Below, piece by piece: positions 47,733 through 56,385 of a stretch of 64,000 nt of DNA; the first letter of the stretch is position 1; every line of letters starts with the position of its first letter. Source of the stretch: Akkermansia sp. Lineage in GTDB: Bacteria > Verrucomicrobiota > Verrucomicrobiia > Verrucomicrobiales > Akkermansiaceae. Below the pieces are notes generated by a model, which worked only from the letters and a program-made list of their open reading frames with translations, was not told the origin of the DNA and did not search any database. Position numbers and translations under genes: made by a program. The DNA lies in contig JAFZHC010000006.1 of NCBI GenBank assembly GCA_017555025.1, forward strand, positions 1 through 64,000, written 5' to 3'.

Positions 47733-49304
47733 ATGTCGAAAAAGGTACTGATTATTGGAGGCGGGCCTGCTGGTCTGACAGCTGCTCTTGAACTTGCTCG
47801 AAAGGGTAATTATGACGTAACCGTTTTTGAAAGGGAAGGGCAATTGGGTGGTATTTCCCGAACGCTCGAGTACAAGGGTAATCGCATAGACATAGGTGGT
47901 CATCGATTTTTTTCAAAGTCCGACACCGTGATGAATTGGTGGGCTGAAATGATGCCTCTTCAGGGCGCTCCTTCTTGTGATGATCTTCAATTGCAACGCT
48001 CTGTGAATCTTGTCGCCGGTGGTCCCAATCCGGAGAAAGAGGATAGAGCTATGTTGGTCAGAACTCGCCTGAGCCGTATTCTGTTCCTTAGAAAGTTCTT
48101 CAATTATCCTGTTTCTCTTAGTGTTGATACGTTACTCAATCTAGGAGCTGTTCGTGTCATTAAAATGGGATTCAGCTATTTGGCGTCTATGCTGCACAAG
48201 CGAGAGGAAAAATCGCTGGAGGATTTTTTCATTAATCGTTTTGGTAAAGAACTGTATAAAACTTTCTTTCGCGATTATACAGCAAAAGTATGGGGCGTGC
48301 CCTGTAACCAGATTGGGGCTGATTGGGGGGCTCAACGAGTAAAGGGGCTGTCCGTTGTGAAGGTTTTGCTGCACGCATTGAGCAAGCTTGCCTTTTGGAA
48401 AAAACAGGATAATAAGAAGGGCGAGACGTCTCTTATCGGCGAATTCTGGTATCCCAAATATGGCCCTGGTCAGTTGTGGGAGACTGCAGGTGCGGAGGCA
48501 GAAAAGCTTGGAGTGCGCATTCTACGTGGTTATGATGTTGAATCTGTGAAGGTAGAAGGCGAACGGGTGGCTTCGTTGGTAGCCAGAAATATTGCAACCG
48601 GAGCTACAGAAGAAATAACAGCAGATTATGTAATTTCGACAACCTCAGTACAGGAGCTTATTCGGAAAATGGGTGAGGTAGTACCCGCTGATGTACAATC
48701 TGTAGCGAAATGTTTGGTTTACCGCGATTTTATGACGGTGGGATTGTTGCTTGATAAGTTGAAACTTAAGAGCAAGAACATGAATACCACCGTGGGTACA
48801 CATGGTGTGGTGCCGGATAACTGGATATATGTGCAGGAATCGGATGTAAAGGTAGGGCGTTTGCAAATATTTAACAACTGGAGTCCTTATCTTGTAAGCG
48901 ATCGAAGTAAGGCGTGGGTTGGCATGGAGTATTTCGTCAACGAAGGTGATGAGCTTTGGAGTATGGATGATGAGTCATTCTGCAATTTTGCAGAATCCGA
49001 ACTTGAAAAAATCGGAGTGATTGATCGTAAAGATGTAGTTGAACATTGCGTGTTCCGCATACAGAAGGCTTATCCTGCATATTTTGGTAGCTATAAGGAT
49101 TTTGCAACGATTCGCACTTGGGTAGATAAAATCGACAACTTATATCTTGTTGGGCGTAATGGTATGCATCGCTATAACAATATGGATCATTCCATGCTCT
49201 CTGCTATAGAGGCGGTAAAACACATATGCGGTTCATCCGACGCGTCCGACAAAACCTCCATCTGGAATGTAAATGCCGAGAAGGAATACCATGAGTCAAA
49301 GTAA
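47733..49304 (+). CDS. FAD-dependent oxidoreductase of the UDP-galactopyranose-mutase/protoporphyrinogen-oxidase-like group
   Basis: 523 residues. N-terminal dinucleotide site [21 protein letters not shown] (about 5-25) is followed by [26 protein letters not shown] (about 40-65), the pattern seen in FAD enzymes next to glycan genes. A C-terminal FAD motif is in [26 protein letters not shown] (about 468-493). [28 protein letters not shown] is typical of this UGM-like/NAD(P)-binding group. The substrate is unknown, probably a lipid-linked or nucleotide sugar. It is 19 bases after gtrA and overlaps the next gene by 14 bases. Confidence 0.87.
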   Translation: MSKKVLIIGGGPAGLTAALELARKGNYDVTVFEREGQLGGISRTLEYKGNRIDIGGHRFFSKSDTVMNWWAEMMPLQGAPSCDDLQLQRSVNLVAGGPNPEKEDRAMLVRTRLSRILFLRKFFNYPVSLSVDTLLNLGAVRVIKMGFSYLASMLHKREEKSLEDFFINRFGKELYKTFFRDYTAKVWGVPCNQIGADWGAQRVKGLSVVKVLLHALSKLAFWKKQDNKKGETSLIGEFWYPKYGPGQLWETAGAEAEKLGVRILRGYDVESVKVEGERVASLVARNIATGATEEITADYVISTTSVQELIRKMGEVVPADVQSVAKCLVYRDFMTVGLLLDKLKLKSKNMNTTVGTHGVVPDNWIYVQESDVKVGRLQIFNNWSPYLVSDRSKAWVGMEYFVNEGDELWSMDDESFCNFAESELEKIGVIDRKDVVEHCVFRIQKAYPAYFGSYKDFATIRTWVDKIDNLYLVGRNGMHRYNNMDHSMLSAIEAVKHICGSSDASDKTSIWNVNAEKEYHESK

Positions 49305-50685
49305 TTGGCGACTTTTTTCTTGGGCCGTATTAGCATTATCCTTTCTGGGATGGTGCTATTTTGGCTTTTTCCAAATTAGTTACATATCAGGAGGGGATGT
49401 CTCTACTAATTATGTACCCGCTATGGACAGCGGGTACATATGTGACTGGCATAGTGCATTGTTTTATACGGAGCTGAGTTGGGGAGTGCGCATCGCTCGC
49501 TTCTTTGTTCCTGATATCTCGGCTTCTGATGTAATGAAGGGTGTTGGAAAAGTAGCTTTTTTCTTCTTATCTCTATCTATCCATTATATCGTATATGAAT
49601 TATTGAAAAAACATCGAATATATTTGATGTTACTGCCATTGCTTTTTATTGCTCTATTGTTTTTTAACAAGGTGTTGTCAATTGGGTATTGGGGTAATCT
49701 TAGTTATTTTTTTCTAGTTGCGTTAGGTTGTTTTTTCCCTTTATGCAAACTATTAACATCTTCTCGCTGTTTTGTTAAGTTATGTGGTATTGTTGGCGTT
49801 ATAATTTTATGTGTTCATGTTATTGAGTTTCGGCGAAATGCGTGGTTGGTCTTGCCTTTTGTAATATTTTTTATAACTCGATTAATAGGGAATGGATGGA
49901 AGAAGCAGGTTATAAGTACTTTATTAATGCTATTAACGGTGGCTTGTGTTGATTCTGTAGTTATTCATATAATCCACCCCAAGGTGATGCACTCTACTTC
50001 CGTGATGTTGATTGCAGATACTAAAATTGCCTCAATTTTATGCAATCAACGTGAACGCGAAAAAATGTGGCTTATGGAACATTGTTCAGTTAAAAGCCCG
50101 TCACGAACGGAATACAAGTTGCGAGCAAATTCTAATATAGCTCCGGTAGATGAGTCTCAGTATGATATTATCAGGAGAGTGGCTTTAACAGATTCTCAGT
50201 GGCATGATTTGTCGGAACGTTATGTTCAATATTGGAAATCATTTCCTCGAGAAATGTTGTATGCACGGTTGCTTTCTGTAGTTCATTTATTTTGGAGTGT
50301 TAAAACTCCTGAATGGCTTCAGTCTCATTTGGTGAGGCTTTATCCGCATCTTTCAGAGCGTAATTTTGGATATGCAGACGGACCTGTCTGGGAAAATACA
50401 TTACCCCCATTTATTACTGTAACTTTGTGGTTGAGTGTAGTTGTTCTTACTGTTATCTTGGTCTGCTACACCAAAAAGAAAAACGGACATATATGTCAAT
50501 TGGATGCGGGGATTATGTTGTCTTGTGCAGTTGCCTTTGTTTACATAGCTTCGCATCTAGTTATCGTGCCCGCTCCTTTTATCAGATATTTTGCTCCTGC
50601 GAATTTTGTATTCGTTATGTTAATTCCGCTTATCGTTTTGCGTCTCATCAATATATATATTGATACAAAGCGAGAATTGGCCTAA
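49291..50685 (+). CDS. Polytopic membrane protein, GT-C glycosyltransferase candidate
   Basis: 464 residues, about 10 hydrophobic helices, and two longer loops. The first loop (about 30-60: [32 protein letters not shown]) contains acidic and aromatic residues (CDWHS) in the place where GT-C enzymes have their catalytic acid. The second lies at about 250-360. The base composition is A+T-rich compared with neighbours (many TTT/TTA/ATT codons), which is common for serotype-type genes acquired by transfer. In Gtr clusters the third gene is a polytopic transferase specific for the strain. I could not match a family. ATG 49291 overlaps the FAD gene. Confidence 0.65.
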   Translation: MSQSNWRLFSWAVLALSFLGWCYFGFFQISYISGGDVSTNYVPAMDSGYICDWHSALFYTELSWGVRIARFFVPDISASDVMKGVGKVAFFFLSLSIHYIVYELLKKHRIYLMLLPLLFIALLFFNKVLSIGYWGNLSYFFLVALGCFFPLCKLLTSSRCFVKLCGIVGVIILCVHVIEFRRNAWLVLPFVIFFITRLIGNGWKKQVISTLLMLLTVACVDSVVIHIIHPKVMHSTSVMLIADTKIASILCNQREREKMWLMEHCSVKSPSRTEYKLRANSNIAPVDESQYDIIRRVALTDSQWHDLSERYVQYWKSFPREMLYARLLSVVHLFWSVKTPEWLQSHLVRLYPHLSERNFGYADGPVWENTLPPFITVTLWLSVVVLTVILVCYTKKKNGHICQLDAGIMLSCAVAFVYIASHLVIVPAPFIRYFAPANFVFVMLIPLIVLRLINIYIDTKRELA

Positions 50686-50713
50686 ACACTTAGGACGAGG
50701 GGGATTAAGGACA

Positions 50714-51733
50714 TTATGCCTTAATCAAATTCTTCATTGTCTGCATTTTTGCTGCTGTTTCCTGCCATTCGCTTTCTTCATTAGAGTCGGGCATGAGGCC
50801 GCCGCCGGCGTATAGGCGACAGAAGTTGCTGAATATCTGCATGCAGCGTAGAGAGACGTAAAGTTGCACTTGCCCCCAGCCCCAAGGGCCCAGATAGCCG
50901 GCGTAACAGGAGCGCTCGATATCAGGGTAGGTTAACAACAACTCGCGGGCCGCAGCTACCGGCGAGCCACATACTGCCGGTGTGGGGGGGAGTTGATCTA
51001 ATAGGAGGAGCAGGCGCCCCGGCGGCATGCGCAGGCTGAAGCGGGTGCAGAGGTGCTCGATATTGCCGGCTCGCAGGTTTTCGGGGGAAGACTCGGTGAG
51101 CTCATTGGCCAGAGGAGTGAGGACATCGCGCATGAACTCGGCCACGAGGGCTTGCTCTTGGCGGTTCTTGGCATCCCACGGCAGGGTGCATGGTATGCGA
51201 GTGCCGGCTAATGCCATGGTGTGCCATTGCTCGCCTTGCCCTGTAATGAGCTGTTCGGGCGTGCAGAAGAGCCAGGTACCGTGACGCGGGGTGTGTACCA
51301 GCGCTTTAAAAGCCGCTGGTTGTTGTTGGCAAGCATCGAGCAGCGCCTGATAAGGGGAGAAATTGCTGTCGATGTTTTCATCAGCTGTGCGGGCTAATAC
51401 GATTTTCTTTACTTGCCCGCTACGTATAAAATCGCTGTACAGCTTGAACTGTGCGGAATACTCCTCGCGGCTTGTTGCGTTGCGCTGCGGGGAAAAACGC
51501 ATTTCTTCCCAAGCCTCCGGTGCGGGGATATCATCCAACTCTGCCGGAATAAACAATTGTTCCCCGTCAAAGGTTGACAGTATAAAGCCGTTACGAAAAA
51601 TAAAGTCTTGTTCCGTTCTGCCATCTTCAGCCATGCAGAAGTGAAGCTTTGTTTCTCCGGGAAGCGCGTATAACGCAAACGCGCAGCGCCTACGGCACAA
51701 CGCATCTACTTTCATGGCATCCCTCGTTTGCAT
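50714..51733 (-). CDS. menF: Isochorismate synthase (MenF/EntC-type)
   Basis: Converts chorismate to isochorismate, the first step to menaquinone (or a siderophore). The 339 residues show the chorismate-binding pattern: VKKIVLARTADENI (about 108), MALAGTRIP (about 175), CGSPVAAARELL (about 260), RSCYAGYLGPWG (about 278), LYAGGGLMPDSNEESEWQETAAKM (about 306). The N-terminal part is short. No menD, menH or ent genes are near, so menaquinone is only the more likely pathway. Its ATG at 51733 lies 6 bases from the -10 box; ATG 51715 is an alternative. Confidence 0.88.
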   Translation of the reverse strand: MQTRDAMKVDALCRRRCAFALYALPGETKLHFCMAEDGRTEQDFIFRNGFILSTFDGEQLFIPAELDDIPAPEAWEEMRFSPQRNATSREEYSAQFKLYSDFIRSGQVKKIVLARTADENIDSNFSPYQALLDACQQQPAAFKALVHTPRHGTWLFCTPEQLITGQGEQWHTMALAGTRIPCTLPWDAKNRQEQALVAEFMRDVLTPLANELTESSPENLRAGNIEHLCTRFSLRMPPGRLLLLLDQLPPTPAVCGSPVAAARELLLTYPDIERSCYAGYLGPWGWGQVQLYVSLRCMQIFSNFCRLYAGGGLMPDSNEESEWQETAAKMQTMKNLIKA

Positions 51734-51739
51734 GCGCTC

Positions 51740-51768
51740 AGTCTACCACAATTGAGCATATTTGGCAA
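51740..51768 (-). promoter_or_regulatory. Leaderless promoter of the isochorismate synthase gene
   Basis: Minus strand: TTGCCA (51763-51768), 17-base spacer ending TGG, TAGACT (51740-51745), 6 bases, ATG. Confidence 0.72.
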
Positions 51769-51826
51769 GTGTGCTAAAATTTAAAATCCATAGTTAAGGC
51801 CGATTTTCGGGGATTGTCAAAAAAAT

Positions 51827-51851
51827 ACCGCCCGGTTTGTTGCCGGGCGGT
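51827..51851 (-). terminator. Terminator of the sulfatase gene
   Basis: ACCGCCCGG/CCGGGCGGT stem with a 7-base loop, followed in the minus direction by TATTTTTT. Confidence 0.88.
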
Positions 51852-51877
51852 GATGGTATAAAGCTGTATCTGCGGTT

Positions 51878-54136
51878 TTAGGGGAGGCTTTTAAAGGCCT
51901 CGGCAGGAATGGGCTCAACCGGAGTTTGTTTGCCGTTGTGCGGCCCTCTGTTCCATTGCAGTTGCAGGGTGCCGGGGGCGGATGCTCCCTGCACAACAGT
52001 AATGGCGATAGGGTGTAAACCGGCTTTCAACGGAATACCTTTTTTACCGGTACGCTCGCCATCAAGCTCGACGGTGTTAGCCGCGGAAGACTCGGTGGCT
52101 GTCGTGCCGGGGGTATAGTTGAAGTCGGCATCCACAAGGTTGAAGTTATGCAGCTTCACAAAGGCTTTGCTGCCCGGAACATCGCTGAGAGTGAGGTAGA
52201 AATGCCAGTGATTTCCATCATTCGGAACATTGATATAGCCCGTGTAGGTGGTGATGGTACCGGCCGGTAAGGTCGCTCCATTAGGGCTAGCGAGCTGTTG
52301 TTCTGCAGTTGTTGTGAACTGAGTGGTCGGCACCCAAGGCGCCGCAGCCTGTACTTGTCGCATGACAAGACCTGTTTGCAAATGAGTGCCCTGGGTGGGG
52401 GGATTGGCAGGAACTAAGTTCTTGTCGTAACTACGGAAGCCGCCGCAGCTGTTTCGACGGGCAGGAGCCTGAGGGGCTCGGTGGTAATCGTAAGCTCGGC
52501 GGTTCCACAGGGCAAGATTATTGAGGAACTGTTGCATTTGCGGACAGTTGCCCTCGGCAAGAGGGGTGCTTTCGTGCGGGTCGGCCTCGGTATCGAAGAG
52601 TTCCCAGTTTTCTACGCCAGATTTGACTCCTGTGCGCAGGGCTTTAAGCCAACGGTTGCTACGGTTATCGAAGAAGATGAGAACCTGCTGTTCACCGCGT
52701 ACGCGTCCTTTTTTGTTGGCGGTGTAGTCGCGGTACTGAGCCATGCCGCCCCCGAAGGCGTACTCGGCATACAGCACTCGGCCGGGGGTGCTGCTGAGGG
52801 TGTCGTTACCTTGCAGCAGGGGGAGCAGGGAGTCGCCATCGCAACGCATGGGGGCGGGAACGCCTGCCAAGTCAGCAACTGTGGCCATCCAGTCCTGAAA
52901 CTGGGTGGGGGTGTTGCTGATAAGGCCGCTCTTGATGATGCCGGGGGCGTAGACCACGCAGGGAACACGCAGTCCTCCGTCAAAGACATCGCGCTTGATG
53001 CCATCATGGTTTCCGTAGCTGCGGAAGAAAGACGGATCTTGTGCCGGAGCCGGGTGCCCGGCAAAGCCGCCCACGGCTCCGGGTTCATCGTGAGAACCAT
53101 TGTCGCTGGTAAAGATGAAGACTGTGTTGTCGGCAATGCCCAAATCTTCGCACAGCTTCACGAGGTCTCCGATGCTTTCATCCACACGGGTAATCATAGA
53201 AGCATGACGACGGGCAGTCATGAGTTTGTGGGCCGCATTGTTGCCGTAGCGGTTACGTGCATAGTCCTGCCAGGCTTCGCGGTACTGAGGGTGGATGAAA
53301 GAATCCCATTCAGCCGGACGTGCCGTATTAATCATTTGTCCCGGAGTTCCCAGCCATTGTACACCGCCATTCAGCCCACCTCCGGCAGGGTAGGGGCCGG
53401 CAGGGATGCCGAGACGGGCGTGCGGCGCCACATGAGTGAGCGCGAGGAAGAAGGGCTTGCTGCCATCTGCTTGTCTTTGGTCGGTTATCCACTTCTTGGC
53501 GCGTGCTGTGAACAGGTCGGTGCAGTAGCATCCATCCAGTTGATCGGTAATCATTTCATCGCCGTCCCAGATGGCATTGCGATGAGTTTCGGGATCGGCG
53601 TTGTTCTCTTCCTTCGGGTAATGGCGGTGACCGGCTAAGTGATTATTGTAGCCGAAGAAGAAATCGAAACCTCGTTTTGTAGGCCATGCCGGGCAGGTTG
53701 AGGGTGTGCCCCCGCTTTCATGCCCACCGCCTATGCCCCATTTGCCGATGAGGGCTGTGCTGTACCCTGCGGCTTTCAGTACGCTGGCAATGGTGTGGCT
53801 ATTTTCCAATGCTGCGTCAAAGCTGTTGTTGCGTATGACCTCTGCGTGACCTTGATGCAGCCCTGTAAACAGGGAGGCGCGAGCCGGCGCACAAACGGGG
53901 GCGCATGTATAGTGGCGACGTAATTGCGCTCCTTCTGTAGCAAGGCGGTTGAGGACCGGTGTATCGATGCGTGGTGTGTCTGCGTGCTCTGAGGGTTGGT
54001 TCAGACCAAGATCGCCCCATCCCATATCGTCAACAAGTACCAATATGATGTTCGGTTTTTGAGGAAGTTCTGCAGCCGGAGCCAGCCAGCCAAAACCAAG
54101 AACTGCCAGTAAACCTGTAAAAAATGTTCGCTTCAT
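51878..54136 (-). CDS. Exported sulfatase with C-terminal carbohydrate-binding-like domain
   Basis: Type I (formylglycine) sulfatase, probably acting on sulfated host or dietary glycans. A signal peptide (1-21, cleavage near AAE) is followed by the metal-site LVDDMGWGDLG (about 34) and the activation motif CAPAR in CAPVCAPARASLFTG (about 83), whose first cysteine must become formylglycine. Asp-Asn residues are in FIFTSDNGSHDEPG (about 340). After the sulfatase fold (to about 545) comes a 200-residue beta domain (YTGYINVPNDGNHWHFYLTLSD...GLHPIAITVVQG..APGTLQLQWNRG) like PA14/GLEYA-type binding domains. The maturase (anSME) is not in this window. Monocistronic. Confidence 0.93.
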   Translation of the reverse strand: MKRTFFTGLLAVLGFGWLAPAAELPQKPNIILVLVDDMGWGDLGLNQPSEHADTPRIDTPVLNRLATEGAQLRRHYTCAPVCAPARASLFTGLHQGHAEVIRNNSFDAALENSHTIASVLKAAGYSTALIGKWGIGGGHESGGTPSTCPAWPTKRGFDFFFGYNNHLAGHRHYPKEENNADPETHRNAIWDGDEMITDQLDGCYCTDLFTARAKKWITDQRQADGSKPFFLALTHVAPHARLGIPAGPYPAGGGLNGGVQWLGTPGQMINTARPAEWDSFIHPQYREAWQDYARNRYGNNAAHKLMTARRHASMITRVDESIGDLVKLCEDLGIADNTVFIFTSDNGSHDEPGAVGGFAGHPAPAQDPSFFRSYGNHDGIKRDVFDGGLRVPCVVYAPGIIKSGLISNTPTQFQDWMATVADLAGVPAPMRCDGDSLLPLLQGNDTLSSTPGRVLYAEYAFGGGMAQYRDYTANKKGRVRGEQQVLIFFDNRSNRWLKALRTGVKSGVENWELFDTEADPHESTPLAEGNCPQMQQFLNNLALWNRRAYDYHRAPQAPARRNSCGGFRSYDKNLVPANPPTQGTHLQTGLVMRQVQAAAPWVPTTQFTTTAEQQLASPNGATLPAGTITTYTGYINVPNDGNHWHFYLTLSDVPGSKAFVKLHNFNLVDADFNYTPGTTATESSAANTVELDGERTGKKGIPLKAGLHPIAITVVQGASAPGTLQLQWNRGPHNGKQTPVEPIPAEAFKSLP

Positions 54137-54145
54137 TGTACTGTT

Positions 54146-54174
54146 ATTGTAGCAGAATGTATGAATGTGTGCAA
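54146..54174 (-). promoter_or_regulatory. Leaderless promoter of the sulfatase gene
   Basis: Minus strand: TTGCAC (54169-54174), 17-base spacer ending TGC, TACAAT (54146-54151), 9 bases, ATG. Confidence 0.68.
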
Positions 54175-54303
54175 GGCGAAATCGATGGGTATCCCCGTAT
54201 ATACTGAGACATTTCGGTTTGCCCGAGGTTCAGAGAAGTGATGCCGACCGGGCTCTGATTAGAAGTAAAGTGTTAAAAAATCGTGTCATTAAGCACTATA
54301 TGC

Positions 54304-54332
54304 TTGCTTTTGTGTGTGTATGTAGCTAAAAT
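54304..54332 (+). promoter_or_regulatory. Promoter of tig
   Basis: TTGCTT (54304-54309), 17-base spacer, TAAAAT (54327-54332). The leader to ATG 54367 is about 28 bases, A/U/C-rich, with no Shine-Dalgarno sequence. Confidence 0.6.
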
Positions 54333-54366
54333 GCGCCAGCGAAAAATTTTTCAAACCTCTAGCATT

Positions 54367-55680
54367 ATGGAAATTAGCACCAATAAAATTAGTGATTGCC
54401 AGGTGAGCCTGAGCGCCACCGTGCCGGCAAGTGATGTGGCTTCCGTGAAGGACAGCATTATGACTTCCTACATGAAGAACGCTCGTCTGGCAGGCTTCCG
54501 CCCCGGTAAGGCTCCTAAGAGCGTGATTGCCAAGCGCTACGCTTCTGAAATTAACGAAGAGCTCGAGTATCGTCTTAAGAGCGACATTCAGGAGAAGTGC
54601 CTGGATGAGAATCCTGATTTGAAGGTGCTGGATTTCGGTACTCCCGAGGGTAGCCTGAAGGAGGACGGCTCCTACACCCTTACTGCCACGCTGACCGTAG
54701 TGCCTGAGTTTGAACTGCCTGAGTACATGGGTATTGAGGTGAGCGTGCCGAGCACGGAGGTGACCGAGGCTGAAATTGACGAGACTCTTCAGAAGTATGC
54801 TGAGAGCTCTGCTAAGCATGAGGTCGTGGAGCGTGCCAGCGCCAAGGGGGATATCGTGGTTGTAGACTTCAAGACCACCTGTGAGGGCAAGCCGACTGCC
54901 GAGTATTGCGGCAAGAGCGTTGGTTTCCTTGAGGGCCGTGAGGATTACTGGGTAAGCCTGGAGGACGATCGTTTCATCCCCGAGCTTGCTGATGGTCTTG
55001 TAGGCGTAAGCGCCGGTGAGACCAAGGATATCGTTGCCAGCCTGAAGGAAGATTTCCCCATTTCTGACCTTGCCGGTAAGGAGGTAACCTTCTCCTGCGT
55101 TGTTAAGGCCGTGCGTGAGAAGCAGGTTCCTGAGATTTCTGCCGAGCTGTTTGCTACCGCTCTGCCCGGTAAGAGCTTGGAGGAGATTCGTGACATCGTG
55201 CGCGATAATCTTAAGAGCAGCAAGGAGCGCAGCAATGATGAGGCTAAGGCCGATCAGATTTCCGAGAAGCTTGCTGACCAGCTTTCTTTTGCTCTGCCCG
55301 CCGATCTGGTAGAGCGTGAGAATGAGAACACCGTTCAGCGCAAGGTATATGCCGCCATTCAGAGTGGCGACTATGAGGCCGCTAAGGATATGGATGCCCT
55401 TCGCGAGAGCGCCAAGGCCGAGACTGAGCGTAACCTCCGCGTGTATTTCGCCCTGCAGGAGATTGCTCGTCGTGAGATGATTACTGCCAGCGATAACGAA
55501 ATGCTCAACGCTATCAGCAACATGGCTGAGCAGGCTCGCGAGAAGAGCCTCAAGGGCTTTATTCGTAAGCTGCAGCGTGAGAACCGCATGACCGGTATTC
55601 GTCTTAGCATCATTACCTCCAAGGTAATGGATTTGCTGGCTCGCAATGCCAAGGTAGTTGAGGCTGCCAAGGCTGAGTAA
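54367..55680 (+). CDS. tig: Trigger factor (ribosome-associated chaperone/PPIase)
   Basis: Binds near the ribosome exit tunnel and protects new chains. The 437 residues show the ribosome-binding tip in LAGFRPGKAPKSVIAKRYASEI (about 38-60), the FKBP-like region (about 150-250: KGDIVVVDFKTTCEGK...GLVGVSAGETKDI), and the long helical C-terminal arms (about 260-430). ATG 54367 gives the family start MEISTNKISDCQVSL; earlier in-frame codons are before the promoter's transcription start. Strong bias to frequent codons suggests high expression. clpP/clpX, often next to tig, are not adjacent here. Confidence 0.95.
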   Translation: MEISTNKISDCQVSLSATVPASDVASVKDSIMTSYMKNARLAGFRPGKAPKSVIAKRYASEINEELEYRLKSDIQEKCLDENPDLKVLDFGTPEGSLKEDGSYTLTATLTVVPEFELPEYMGIEVSVPSTEVTEAEIDETLQKYAESSAKHEVVERASAKGDIVVVDFKTTCEGKPTAEYCGKSVGFLEGREDYWVSLEDDRFIPELADGLVGVSAGETKDIVASLKEDFPISDLAGKEVTFSCVVKAVREKQVPEISAELFATALPGKSLEEIRDIVRDNLKSSKERSNDEAKADQISEKLADQLSFALPADLVERENENTVQRKVYAAIQSGDYEAAKDMDALRESAKAETERNLRVYFALQEIARREMITASDNEMLNAISNMAEQAREKSLKGFIRKLQRENRMTGIRLSIITSKVMDLLARNAKVVEAAKAE

Positions 55681-55710
55681 CGTTCATAAACGCACTTTAA
55701 TTTTGAAGAT

Positions 55711-55745
55711 CGCAGAGCAGGGTACGCCCGCTCTGCGACCTTTTA
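55711..55745 (+). terminator. Terminator of tig, shared with the LemA-like gene side
   Basis: CGCAGAGC/GCTCTGCG stem (extended by bases around AGGGTACGCCC), followed by ACC and TTTT. Located 30 bases past tig and directly next to the convergent LemA-like stop. Confidence 0.8.
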
Positions 55746-56306
55746 GTTATTCGATGGAGGTTTATACGAACTGACCTCAGCTACTGCTTTAAATCCCAGT
55801 ACCGGAGCGAATAAACGAGTGAGTGGCTCATTAATTGCCGCGTTGTAATCACGCACTCTGCGGTTATAGTTTTTACCTACCTCCGCCTGTAGATTGCGAG
55901 AGACTGACATGGCATGGTACAATCCCAGTAACTGCTCGCTTTCTTTCATTTTCGGCGTTGTTTCCAGCGTATAGGCGGAATAACGAATCATGCGTTGCAA
56001 TTTTCTTTCTGCGTCTGCCAACAAAGGGGCAGAACCGATGGGGGGAGCAGTTCCCATCGCCTCCAACGCGCGTTGGCTGTCCTCTGTCCACCTCCTCATA
56101 TCCCGGGGGAGCATATCCTCCTGAGTGAGAAAACTGGCAAAGACGGCTGTAAAATCACCAAGACAAGCGTTTCTTTGCTGCGTTGCTGCATTCCAGCGCA
56201 CCCATGCGTGCTGAACATTTGCGTATAAATGTCGCAGTCTTGTATATGCTGCCGCTATCCATGCTGCAACCGCCACCAGTAAACTTAAAGCCGCTATGTA
56301 TTCCAT
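55743..56306 (-). CDS. LemA-like membrane-anchored protein
   Basis: 187 residues. One N-terminal membrane helix (about 3-21) is followed by a helical-bundle domain with the LemA ending ESEQLLGLYHAMSVSRNLQAEVGKNYNRRVRDYNAAINEPLTRLFAPVLGFKAVAEV (about 125-180). The middle has diverged from typical LemA proteins (the 'NQRDLIPNLV' segment is not conserved). Function of the family is unclear. The ATG at 56306 is 9 bases after a -10 box. Confidence 0.78.
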   Translation of the reverse strand: MEYIAALSLLVAVAAWIAAAYTRLRHLYANVQHAWVRWNAATQQRNACLGDFTAVFASFLTQEDMLPRDMRRWTEDSQRALEAMGTAPPIGSAPLLADAERKLQRMIRYSAYTLETTPKMKESEQLLGLYHAMSVSRNLQAEVGKNYNRRVRDYNAAINEPLTRLFAPVLGFKAVAEVSSYKPPSNN

Positions 56307-56315
56307 ACAGTTTAT

Positions 56316-56344
56316 CTTATATTCCAACCTGCACATGCAGGCAA
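56316..56344 (-). promoter_or_regulatory. Leaderless promoter of the LemA-like gene
   Basis: Minus strand: TTGCCT (56339-56344), 17-base spacer, TATAAG (56316-56321), 9 bases, ATG. Confidence 0.6.
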
Positions 56345-56385
56345 GTTTATAGAAAAAACAGGTGGAATATTGGTGTCTTCTTCTC

